From Tidjanibacter sp. (lineage in GTDB: Bacteria; Bacteroidota; Bacteroidia; Bacteroidales; Rikenellaceae), in contig JAFYRC010000213.1 of the NCBI GenBank assembly GCA_017547065.1, positions 1 through 10,540 on the forward strand: 10,540 nucleotides of DNA. The letters run 5' to 3'. A program made the translations under genes and the position numbers. Under the pieces are notes generated by a model. It worked only from the letters and a program-made list of their open reading frames with translations. It was not told where the DNA came from and ran no database searches. Positions 1 through 6,820 of the stretch are shown here, piece after piece. Each line of letters begins with the position of its first letter. The first letter of the stretch is position 1.

Positions 1-21
1 CTTGGGGACATTGATACCCAT
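1..21 (-). CDS. Possible 5' end of the next gene (cut by left window edge)
   Basis: A minus-strand ATG at 21 opens a frame reading MGINVPK to the left edge, about 90 bases after the predicted transcription start of the promoter at 118-148. An in-frame stop lies upstream at 52-54. Only seven codons are visible, there is no clear ribosome binding site, and another ATG at 11 in a different frame is equally open. The call rests on position relative to the promoter only; no product can be suggested. Confidence 0.25.
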
Positions 22-117
22 ATAACACAATGAGTACCAATCACTTACGCGTCAACTTTAGGGAAATGCCGCAACAACGCCTTTGTAGAAAAAGTTTGTC
101 GTCGGACACACCATCTG

Positions 118-148
118 CAAAGATACAAATTTATAGTGAGCAACCAAA
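118..148 (-). promoter_or_regulatory. Bacteroidota-type sigma-ABfr promoter directed out of the left edge
   Basis: On the minus strand TTTG (148-145) is followed after exactly 19 bases by TATCTTTG (125-118), an exact match to the Bacteroides -33 TTTG and -7 TAnnTTTG consensus. The predicted transcription start is near 108-113 and transcription runs toward position 1. It lies downstream of the PUL terminator, so it should drive a separate unit whose body lies left of the window. The region around it is AT-rich, as expected for a promoter. Confidence 0.7.
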
Positions 149-339
149 TAAAATTGCAAGATTTTCACCTCCTTACATTCACGATTTTCGCTCACCAAAA
201 TCGCCATTTTCAGTCCCAAATCACCCATTTCACACCACCAACATGCGCGGAATACAGCACACAATAGAAGGAAGTTTTGCACTCAAAAACAGAGCCGCTT
301 TCACACAAAAACAGCCAAAATATCCCACCTAAATATGTG
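149..339. other. AT-rich intergenic stretch without a supported gene
   Basis: This part of the 480-base gene-free region separates the operon terminator from the promoter at 118-148. It contains several loose copies of ATTTTC-ACC-like words but no hairpin, tRNA-like fold or coding pattern I can support. Short open frames crossing it on both strands have unusual composition, lack a recognisable domain and overlap the promoter, so they are not called as genes. Confidence 0.6.
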
Positions 340-419
340 CAATTTTCCCCCGCAAAACCGCCCTAACTTTACCCCCTCAAACAGCACAATTTCACCCCTA
401 AACAGCACCCGATTTCAAC
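340..419. repeat. Degenerate C-rich short repeats in intergenic DNA
   Basis: Two adjacent copies of a unit of about 22 bases are visible on the plus strand: CCCCTCAAACAGCAC followed by AATTTCA (from 373), then CCCCTAAACAGCAC followed by CCGATTTCA (from 395). A weaker relative with a run of five C and GCAAAA lies near 347-360. There are no spacers of fixed unrelated sequence, so this is not CRISPR-like. On the minus strand these are G-rich blocks downstream of the terminator U-tract. No function is evident. Confidence 0.5.
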
Positions 420-449
420 AAAAAACTCCCCACGAAATTCGCGGGGAGT
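418..449 (-). terminator. Rho-independent terminator of the PUL operon
   Basis: Positions 425-449 form a nearly perfect inverted repeat (arms ACTCCCC-CGAA and TTCG-GGGGAGT). In the minus-strand transcript the single imperfect position is a G-U wobble. It is followed by six U residues (plus-strand A420-425). The orientation terminates the minus-strand operon about 30 bases after the last stop codon. Confidence 0.92.
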
Positions 450-455
450 CTATCA

Positions 456-479
456 GACGGTCGACGGTTGACGGTCGAC
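456..479 (-). repeat. Heptamer tandem repeat in the operon 3' untranslated region
   Basis: On the plus strand three contiguous heptamers of the form GGTYGAC occupy 459-465, 466-472 and 473-479, with a partial GAC at 456-458; only the middle copy differs, by one base. The array starts one base after the stop codon of the last gene and ends just before the terminator, so it is transcribed. In RNA the outer GUCGAC copies could pair as a six-base stem around an eight-base loop. Function is unknown; it may be an interspersed genomic repeat. Confidence 0.8.
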
Positions 480-480
480 A

Positions 481-1686
481 TTAAAGCACTACCGCCGGCA
501 CACCCAACTCGATACAACTCTTGCGCACCAACGCCTCCAAGAAGTAGTAGTCGGCGTAGTTCAGGGGCACATCGATGTTGGAATTGTGGGGAATGCTACC
601 CACCGAGTGCATAAGCAGGAAGCCTCCATTTGCGCCCTGCGCTGCCCTGTATGCAGGCTGTGAGAGCGACTCAACAATCTTGTCGGCCAACGCCCTATAG
701 CCCTCATTGAGGGTGTGTCCATAGAGCTCATAGAGGGCCGAAGCGACAATGGCTGCCGACGAAACATCCCTCGGTTCATTGGGGATATTGGGGGCGTTGT
801 AGTCCCAATAAGGCACCAAATCGGCGGGCAGATTGGGGTGCGAGAAGATGAACTTCGCGATGTTTTCGGCCTGCTGTAAATACTTCGCATCGCGCACATA
901 ACGATAGGTCATTGTGTAGCCATAAAGACTCCACGCCTGACCCCTTGCCCACGCCGAATCGTCGGAGGCACCCTGGGCTGTATACTTACCCCTCACGGCA
1001 CCCGTTGCAGGGTCGTAGTCCACAACGTGCCAAGTACTGTAATCGGGGCGATAGTGGTGCTCGAGGATTCTGTCGGCGTGCGAAATTGCCACATTGCGGA
1101 AGCTCTCGTCGCCACTGATAAGGCTTGCCTTGAAGAGCAACTCGAGGTTCATCATATTGTCGATAATCACGGGACACATCCAACCCTTTTTGGACTGCCA
1201 GCCCGAGTCGACATTCCACGACTGCAACACACCCGCATCGGGACGATAGCGAGTACAGAGCGCCTTGGCAGCGTTGACAATAACCGTATCGTATCCCTCT
1301 ATGTGTTTGAGCTTGCGACCGTTGCCATAGCTACTGCCAATCATAAAGCCCACATCGTGGTGACCAGTGAAGTACTGAATCTCGTGGAGATTTTCGGTGT
1401 GGCGCTGTGCTGCCTCGGCCCACTTCTCGTCGCGTGTGAGTTCATACATATACCACAGCGAACCGGCAAAGAAACCGCTCGTCCAGTCGCGCGGAGAGAC
1501 AAACCTCAACTTCTCGTCACGATAGGTTGAGGGAATGCGAACTTGACCTTCCTCCTCGCACGCAGCGAGCAACGCGGAGAGTTGCACCTCGGCGTTGGCC
1601 ACATTCTCCTCGATGATGTTTGCAGATTTTGTACACCCAACAAGCGCACACAGCAACCCGCACAGCAATACAAAATTTCTCTTCAT
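481..1686 (-). CDS. GH88 unsaturated glucuronyl hydrolase, lipoprotein (second copy, last gene of operon)
   Basis: This is a second GH88 enzyme, 401 residues from the ATG at 1686. An in-frame TTG at 1713 would add nine residues and overlap the lyase stop; I prefer the ATG because it gives a clean signal peptide, MKRNFVLLCGLLCALVGC, with lipid cysteine 18 and a 16-base gap after the lyase. The residues after the cysteine (TKSAN) lack acids, so periplasmic placement is predicted. Family motifs in order are DWTSGFFAGSLWYMYELT (67-84), HHDVGFM with Asp111, VIIDNMMNLELLF with Asp176, SDDSAWARGQAWSLYGYT (241-258), PYWDYNAP (292-299) and DVPLNYADYYFLEAL (372-386). Both catalytic aspartates are kept. 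Against the first copy, the core is close, but the N-terminal region is shorter and the loops around 145-170 and after residue 218 differ, so a different substrate preference is possible. It probably removes unsaturated uronate from the PL12 products. It is the last gene before the terminator. Confidence 0.92.
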   Translation of the reverse strand: MKRNFVLLCGLLCALVGCTKSANIIEENVANAEVQLSALLAACEEEGQVRIPSTYRDEKLRFVSPRDWTSGFFAGSLWYMYELTRDEKWAEAAQRHTENLHEIQYFTGHHDVGFMIGSSYGNGRKLKHIEGYDTVIVNAAKALCTRYRPDAGVLQSWNVDSGWQSKKGWMCPVIIDNMMNLELLFKASLISGDESFRNVAISHADRILEHHYRPDYSTWHVVDYDPATGAVRGKYTAQGASDDSAWARGQAWSLYGYTMTYRYVRDAKYLQQAENIAKFIFSHPNLPADLVPYWDYNAPNIPNEPRDVSSAAIVASALYELYGHTLNEGYRALADKIVESLSQPAYRAAQGANGGFLLMHSVGSIPHNSNIDVPLNYADYYFLEALVRKSCIELGVPAVVL

Positions 1687-1702
1687 ATTATTGTTCGTAT
1701 GC

Positions 1703-3715
1703 CTAAAATTCAACTTTCAATTTTCTACTCTTTCCGTCCACCTTAACCTGCACGCCTACACCGTTGGGGCTGTACCCCTTACCGATGAATTTAGCGTCGA
1801 TTTTGGGGCCGTTTTGAGCCTCCTTATGGGGCACGATAACGGTGATGTAGCGCACGGCCTTGTCCGTGGATTTTTTAGCCACATCGAAGCTCACCCTCTT
1901 GCGCTCCACCTTGCTCTTATACTTGTCGGAGAACCAACCCTCAGCCTCGGTGGTGTAGGCGCCCTTGGGGGCAAAACATTGGAGCGTGAGGTTACTCTCA
2001 AAGTCGTTGAGCGTAGCGCAACGCATTGCCTCCTTCGCCACACTAACCTCGCCCACGGGGAGCTGGTAATTGAGATTAACAATGCCCTCTGCATCACCAA
2101 CAGCCTCGTCCACAATCACAAACCACTTCTCCTCCACAAAGAACACCGTTCGGCGGTGGGTAAGACCCTCATACGACGGGTTTTCGGTCACGAGCACCTG
2201 CACATCGCCCTCGGGTTGCCAGAGAAGTGTTTTCGACTCGGTGGTTTGGAGGTTTTCGCCATTGAGCGACAAGGTGTTGTGCACAGCGGTCTGGCGGAAC
2301 CAGTTGCGCCACTTCATCACCTCCGCATCACCGGCGTAGATATAGGAGCCACTGTCGGACATCAGTCGGTGACCGTTGTACCAAAGCTCAAAGGTACCAT
2401 TGTCGGGCTGGCAGTGCCACTCACCTTTGGGACCCGCCTTAACAACCATCTGCACGGCATCATTGCCCCAGCCGCTACGGAAGACAAAGAAACCTGCCGT
2501 GAGGTAGCCCTGCGACTTGTAGTCGGGCAGTGCACCCTGCTGACCATCGGAGGCCATATAACGGATAAACTCGTTGTCGCCAAAGACATCGAGCCACGAG
2601 CGGTAGTTCTTAATCACCTCGCCCTTGGTTGCCACCTTTGCGTCACTAAAACAGGGGTTCTCGTAGTCGGGGAAACAGATGTTGGCATAGAAGACAATCA
2701 TCCTTTCCAGAGCGTCGATATACTCCTTGGGGAAGGCCTCCTTGAACCCATTGAGGGTTGCCACTTGGAGCGCCTCATAGAAGATGTTGATGGTTGCCAG
2801 ATGGTAGTGGGGACAGAGCTCGAAGTGTCCACCATCGTCGAACACCTGCACCGCAACCTCCCTATTGAGCACCTCCACACCGCTCTGTCGCCACACCTCG
2901 GCACGTCTAAACTCAGGGAAGAAAGTGCCGGCATAGAGCATCCTCTGCGCCTGAAAAAGGAGGTGGTTACCCTTGGCGGAGTAGTTTTCCAGGATGTGCT
3001 CGGCGTGGCGGTGGTAGTTCACAAGGAACTCACAGAGGAACTCGGCCGTAAAGGCGGGCGAGCAGATAAAGAGCTGGAATTGGAGCGTTTGATCCTCCAA
3101 TCGGTGGCTCACCTCCAAGGGCCTCCACGCAAAGCGAGCATTCTCGGCGTCGGCCTTGATGGTGCTCTCGTTGCTGATTTCATACTCCTCCTTGTCGATT
3201 TTCACGAGGGGATTTTTGCGGATCCAATCAACATACTGTTTGGTCCACTCGATGGCATATTTCTCGTCGCCACTCGTGCGGTAGGCCTTACCCATCGGGG
3301 TAAACCACTTGTGTCGGTGGAGCTGCCAACGGAGCTCGTTATCCTTCACGGGCCAGTAGCGCCAGTCGATATCCTCGCCGTAGTTGAACGAGGGCTGGTA
3401 GCCATAGTGCACAAAGAAGGTGTGCTCCAACGCCTCATCGGCCCACTTCTGCTCGTTGGGTGCGATACGCACGGCTGCGGGGTCGGGAATATCGGGCGTT
3501 GTGATGTGGGTGCGAGCCTTGTAGTAGGCCAACAGAGCCTCTGCTGCCTCCTCCACCCTACCCTCCGAATGGAGAGCCTTCACCTCGGCCAACTCGGGCA
3601 TTTCGAGGTTAAGCAGAGCGAGAGCCTCCTCCTTTAACGAAGGCTGTGCACCTGCTACACCAACAGCGGCCACAAGAGCTGCTGTCAGCATAAAAAGTCG
3701 AAAACGTAGACGCAT
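1703..3715 (-). CDS. PL12 heparinase III-type polysaccharide lyase (heparinase II/III family)
   Basis: This 670-residue protein resembles PL12 heparan-sulfate lyases such as Pedobacter heparinus heparinase III (about 659 residues). These cut the glucosamine-uronate linkage by beta-elimination and leave a 4,5-unsaturated uronic acid. A signal peptidase I leader covers about 1-23 (MLTAALVAAVGVAGA then QPS) with no lipobox, so a soluble periplasmic enzyme is predicted. The N-terminal two-thirds is the alpha/alpha toroid. Asn250 in AKGNHLLFQAQ and Tyr304 in FELCPHYHLA match catalytic Asn240 and Tyr294 of the Pedobacter enzyme as I recall them, both at a constant offset of +10; His434 in EWHCQPDNGTFELW matches His424 at the same offset. 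The C-terminal beta-sandwich has the hallmark WFRQTAVHNTLSLNG at 472-486. It lies between two GH88 genes that would consume its product, 52 bases after one and 16 before the other. Chain specificity (heparan sulfate, heparosan or hyaluronan-like) is inferred, not shown. Confidence 0.92.
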   Translation of the reverse strand: MRLRFRLFMLTAALVAAVGVAGAQPSLKEEALALLNLEMPELAEVKALHSEGRVEEAAEALLAYYKARTHITTPDIPDPAAVRIAPNEQKWADEALEHTFFVHYGYQPSFNYGEDIDWRYWPVKDNELRWQLHRHKWFTPMGKAYRTSGDEKYAIEWTKQYVDWIRKNPLVKIDKEEYEISNESTIKADAENARFAWRPLEVSHRLEDQTLQFQLFICSPAFTAEFLCEFLVNYHRHAEHILENYSAKGNHLLFQAQRMLYAGTFFPEFRRAEVWRQSGVEVLNREVAVQVFDDGGHFELCPHYHLATINIFYEALQVATLNGFKEAFPKEYIDALERMIVFYANICFPDYENPCFSDAKVATKGEVIKNYRSWLDVFGDNEFIRYMASDGQQGALPDYKSQGYLTAGFFVFRSGWGNDAVQMVVKAGPKGEWHCQPDNGTFELWYNGHRLMSDSGSYIYAGDAEVMKWRNWFRQTAVHNTLSLNGENLQTTESKTLLWQPEGDVQVLVTENPSYEGLTHRRTVFFVEEKWFVIVDEAVGDAEGIVNLNYQLPVGEVSVAKEAMRCATLNDFESNLTLQCFAPKGAYTTEAEGWFSDKYKSKVERKRVSFDVAKKSTDKAVRYITVIVPHKEAQNGPKIDAKFIGKGYSPNGVGVQVKVDGKSRKLKVEF

Positions 3716-3767
3716 AACTATCGTCTTAAAAGTTTATGAATCAATCCAATGCGCATGCAGTGCAGGC

Positions 3768-5045
3768 CTACAAATCGGCATACACCACACCCTCCAAAGC
3801 CATATACCTCTGGAGTCCCTCGAGGTAGTAGTAGTCGGCGTAGTTCAGAGGAACATCCACCTCCGAGCCGTGGGGTAGCGAACCGGTGGAGTGCATCAGC
3901 ACAAAGCCCTCGTTGGTACCCTCAGCAGCGAGGTATGCGTCGCTCGAAAGGCTCATGAGAATCTTCTCTGCGTAGTCGAAATACTTCTTACCACTCTTCA
4001 CCAGGGTGCTCAACTCAAGCAGACCGCAGGCGGTAACAGCAGCAGCCGAAGCGTCGCGAGGAGTGTCAACGTGAGCAGGAGCGTTGTAGTCCCAGTAGGG
4101 AATTGCATCTTCGGTCTGCACACGGCTCATAATCATGTCGGCAATCTTCACAGCGTGATCGAGATACCTATGGTCGCCGGTCTCGCGATAGGCTGCAGTG
4201 TAGCCATACACACCCCAAGCCTGACCCCTTGCCCAAGCCGAATCGTCGGCCTTACCCTGATAGGTCTGCTTAACCTCCACCGTACCATCGGGGTTGTAAC
4301 TAACAACGTGGTAGGAGGTCATATCCTCACGGAAGTGGTTAGCCATTGTGGTATTGGCGTGGATTACAGCCACCTGCGCGTAGTATGGATTACCGGTTAT
4401 TTTCGAAGCCGAGAAGAGCAAATCGAGGTTCATCATGTTGTCGATAATCACGGGGAAGTTCCAAGCGCCGAAGTCCCACGAACGGATGCAACCAATCTCC
4501 TTATTGAAACGGCTGCAAAGGTTATCGGCAGTGCGAACAAGCACCTCGGGGATGGTATCGCAGGGAGCAAGGCGGTGGGCGTTGCCATAGCTGCAATTAA
4601 TCATAAAGCCCAAGTCGTGAGTCTGGGTGTAGTGGCTCACGGGGTAGAGAAGGTTTGTGAACTTCACGGCAGCCTCTTTGAGAGCCTCGCCACCGGTAAG
4701 CTCATAGGCATACCACAGCGAGCCGGGGAAGAAACCGCTGGTCCAATCATACACACCTGCCAGGCGGCGCTTACCCAACAACTCGGGTGCAGCCTTCTTG
4801 CGGAGCGAATCTTTGAATGTTTCAAAATCCTTCTCCAACTGACGCTCGAGTAACTCTGCGTCATAGCCAGCCCAGATGGAGCGGGGGATTTTATTGGTGT
4901 CGGCAATCTCCTCGGCAGTCCAGAGGAGCTGTGCAGCAGCACGGTCAAGGCCGGTCTTAATCCAGCCATAATCTTTGGGTTGCGAGCAGCAGCCGGTCAT
5001 TACCACCACGGCAATAGCTGCAATAATGAGGTGTTTAATTTTCAT
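3768..5045 (-). CDS. GH88 unsaturated glucuronyl hydrolase, lipoprotein (first copy in the operon)
   Basis: This 425-residue protein matches glycoside hydrolase family 88, which hydrates the double bond of a 4,5-unsaturated uronic acid left by polysaccharide lyases and so releases it from oligosaccharides. The (alpha/alpha)6-barrel signatures are DWTSGFFPGSLWYAYELT at 100-117, THDLGFM with Asp144, VIIDNMMNLDLLF with Asp202, ADDSAWARGQAWGVYGYT at 266-283, IPYWDYNAP at 315-323, and DVPLNYADYYYLEGL at 397-411. The two aspartates are 58 residues apart and sit in the motifs that hold the catalytic Asp88/Asp149 pair of Bacillus GH88. The signal peptide has the lipobox MTGC with Cys19. The next residues, CSQPK, lack acidic residues, so periplasmic-facing anchoring is more likely than surface display. 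ATG at 5045 follows a minus-strand AAGGA with 8-base spacing. The gene is 47 bases after susD and precedes the lyase whose products it should process. It differs from the second GH88 at about half of aligned positions. Confidence 0.93.
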   Translation of the reverse strand: MKIKHLIIAAIAVVVMTGCCSQPKDYGWIKTGLDRAAAQLLWTAEEIADTNKIPRSIWAGYDAELLERQLEKDFETFKDSLRKKAAPELLGKRRLAGVYDWTSGFFPGSLWYAYELTGGEALKEAAVKFTNLLYPVSHYTQTHDLGFMINCSYGNAHRLAPCDTIPEVLVRTADNLCSRFNKEIGCIRSWDFGAWNFPVIIDNMMNLDLLFSASKITGNPYYAQVAVIHANTTMANHFREDMTSYHVVSYNPDGTVEVKQTYQGKADDSAWARGQAWGVYGYTAAYRETGDHRYLDHAVKIADMIMSRVQTEDAIPYWDYNAPAHVDTPRDASAAAVTACGLLELSTLVKSGKKYFDYAEKILMSLSSDAYLAAEGTNEGFVLMHSTGSLPHGSEVDVPLNYADYYYLEGLQRYMALEGVVYADL

Positions 5046-5053
5046 TGATATTT

Positions 5054-5058
5054 TCCTT
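5054..5058 (-). promoter_or_regulatory. Shine-Dalgarno-like site before the first GH88 gene
   Basis: The minus-strand sequence AAGGA lies eight bases before the ATG at 5045, a good match and spacing for a ribosome binding site. It supports this start codon. Other starts in the operon have weaker or closer purine stretches. Confidence 0.5.
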
Positions 5059-5092
5059 ATTTATTACTTTTTTTCACACTATAGACTGCCGA

Positions 5093-6805
5093 TTATTTCC
5101 AGCCCTGGTTTTGTTCGAACTTCTCACACAAGTCCATCTCCCTCTGGGGGATAGGCAACAGCTCGTTTTTGTTCTTCTTGGTGTAGTCCACACCGATGTA
5201 GTACTCGGGTGCCGACTCGTGCCAATCCATCAGTTTTTTGTAGGTTGCCTGTACGGTTTCGTAGTAGATACCCCAGCGCACCAAGTCCTGACGGCGGTGA
5301 CCCTCGTGGCAGAGCTCGTGGCTACGCTCGGTCCTCACGGCCTGCTGGAAGCTCTCATAGTCCATCTCTGCGGGAAGATCGGCCACAGCCGAGGGAATAG
5401 TCAGATCCTCACCAAAGCCACGCCTACGCACCTGATTAACAGCCTCGTAAGCCTCCGAGGTGGGAGCACCCTTCCACTCGTTGAGTGCCTCTGCATAGAG
5501 CAACAGCACGTCGGCATAGCGGAGCACATACCAGTTCACATTCGAGCAGTTGTTGTCGGGCAACTGGTTCTCGTCCTTCACAAATTCCTCAATATCCCAC
5601 TTGCGGGGGCTGAGCTGTCCGCTGTATTTCTTACGCCAAGCGGCATCCCAACCGAGCCAATCCTTGTTCATTGCCATCTCGAAAGTGATGTCGGTAGCCT
5701 CGCCATTCACTTTGAGGTTCTCGATGCAGGTCTTACCGGTGGCTGTGGTGTATTTGTAGTCAGCAAAGGCATAAGCCCAGCGCTGATCAACGTCGTAGTT
5801 CTCCCACTCGGCCACAAAGTTGGGGTCAACCTTGTAGAGAGCGATGTTGTAGGAACCCTTGATTGAGCCATTCTGTGCAGTCACACCATTCCACTTACCC
5901 ACGCGACCACTGGTTGTGTTGGTCGACTGGGGCGACCAGTAGGACACCTCCAAGAGGCTCTCTTTGGGCTCCCACACATTGTTTGCACAGTTGGTCCAGA
6001 GGGTCCTGAAATTGGGTACGAGCGAGTGCTTGTTGGAGTTGACAACTGCACCTGCTGCACCTGCTGCAAGCTCCCACTTCGACTCATCCTGGAGGGGATA
6101 GCCAGCCCAGGTTGCATACACCTTGGCCAACAGACCATAGGCTGTACCTTTCGAGATACGGAAGGCACTATTGAGCCTTGTGTCATTGTCAATCCAAGGC
6201 AACACAGGGATTGCTTCGAGAAGATCTTCCTCAATATACTCATATACCTTCACGGGATCCTCCTGCTCAAACTTCGAGGGGTGCCAGCTCGACATCGAGG
6301 TGTGGGTGATCAAGGGCACATTGCCAAACCACCTAACCAACTCAAAGTAGAATATTGCCCTCAAAACCTTGGCCTCAGCAATGTAGATATCTGCCAGTGC
6401 CAAATCCCTCTCGGGGAACTCGGGGAGCCTTGCCTGCATTGTTTCGATGAAGTCGTTAGCGCAGTAGACACCCGAGTAGAGCGTAGCCCAAGTTTCCTGC
6501 ACCGAGGAGTCGGTGGTACTATAAGCATTGCTTGCCTGCTGACGAGTACCAACGGTGGTTGTACCCTCTGCCTTTGCCTGGTCGTTGGGAAGATCAAAGA
6601 CCATCGAGAGGTTCATACCATAGATACCGTCGTAACCCAGTTTGCTGTACACGCCGAGCAGAACGGTCTCTGCCTGTTCGGCATTCTTCACATAACTACC
6701 TTTGTCGACCTGTGTGTAGACATTCTCGTCGAGCGAACAGGAACCAAGGCCTGCCGCCAACACCAAACTCGACAAAACTACCAATATATTATATACTCTT
6801 TTCAT
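5093..6805 (-). CDS. SusD/RagB-family surface glycan-binding lipoprotein
   Basis: This 570-residue protein is the SusD partner of the transporter encoded 15 bases upstream. In this family the protein caps the SusC barrel and captures glycan at the cell surface. The signal peptide ends in a lipobox LGSC, with the lipidated cysteine at residue 23. The following SLDEN has acidic residues at +3 and +4, resembling the Bacteroidota lipoprotein export signal, so outer-surface display is predicted. Family features are the alpha-helical segment EAKVLRAIFYFELVRWFGNVPL, then VLRYADVLLLYAEALNEW at about 427-444, RTERSHELCHEGHRRQDLVRW at about 491-511, and the C-terminal LLPIPQREMDL seen in most SusD-like proteins. 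Length is typical. The minus-strand sequence GGAAG lies three bases before the ATG, which is close for a ribosome binding site, though this phylum depends little on one. Ligand specificity cannot be read from the sequence; aromatic residues in the binding face are not assignable by eye. Confidence 0.96.
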   Translation of the reverse strand: MKRVYNILVVLSSLVLAAGLGSCSLDENVYTQVDKGSYVKNAEQAETVLLGVYSKLGYDGIYGMNLSMVFDLPNDQAKAEGTTTVGTRQQASNAYSTTDSSVQETWATLYSGVYCANDFIETMQARLPEFPERDLALADIYIAEAKVLRAIFYFELVRWFGNVPLITHTSMSSWHPSKFEQEDPVKVYEYIEEDLLEAIPVLPWIDNDTRLNSAFRISKGTAYGLLAKVYATWAGYPLQDESKWELAAGAAGAVVNSNKHSLVPNFRTLWTNCANNVWEPKESLLEVSYWSPQSTNTTSGRVGKWNGVTAQNGSIKGSYNIALYKVDPNFVAEWENYDVDQRWAYAFADYKYTTATGKTCIENLKVNGEATDITFEMAMNKDWLGWDAAWRKKYSGQLSPRKWDIEEFVKDENQLPDNNCSNVNWYVLRYADVLLLYAEALNEWKGAPTSEAYEAVNQVRRRGFGEDLTIPSAVADLPAEMDYESFQQAVRTERSHELCHEGHRRQDLVRWGIYYETVQATYKKLMDWHESAPEYYIGVDYTKKNKNELLPIPQREMDLCEKFEQNQGWK

Positions 6806-6820
6806 ACTCTTCCGTCGTCA

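Noticed and set aside
58..282. Minus-strand open frame of 74 codons in the left intergenic region
   Set aside because: The predicted promoter lies inside its body, no start signal is evident, and the hydrophobic, cysteine-rich product resembles no family.
30..332. Plus-strand open frame of 100 codons in the left intergenic region
   Set aside because: Composition is atypical for a protein (many Pro, His, Lys, Phe from AT-rich DNA), it has no domain, and it overlaps a consensus promoter on the other strand.
340..419. CRISPR array
   Set aside because: The repeats are adjacent, degenerate and without unique spacers of regular length, and no cas gene is present.
1687..1713. Upstream TTG start for the last GH88 gene
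   Set aside because: It would overlap the lyase stop and put a polar MNFRHTNNN stretch before a normal lipoprotein signal; ATG at 1686 is preferred.
1595..3637. Long plus-strand open frame of about 680 codons opposite the PL12 gene
   Set aside because: It spans the GH88-PL12 junction, has no domain, and mirrors the codon bias of the well-supported lyase on the other strand.
3716..3767. Possible internal terminator or promoter between the first GH88 gene and the PL12 gene
   Set aside because: There are small palindromes such as GCATGC but no stem with a U-tract and no TTTG/TAnnTTTG pair, so the gap is treated as an ordinary operon spacer.
3891..4853. Plus-strand open frame of 320 codons opposite the first GH88 gene
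   Set aside because: It lies entirely within the GH88 coding sequence with shadow-like composition and no recognisable motif.
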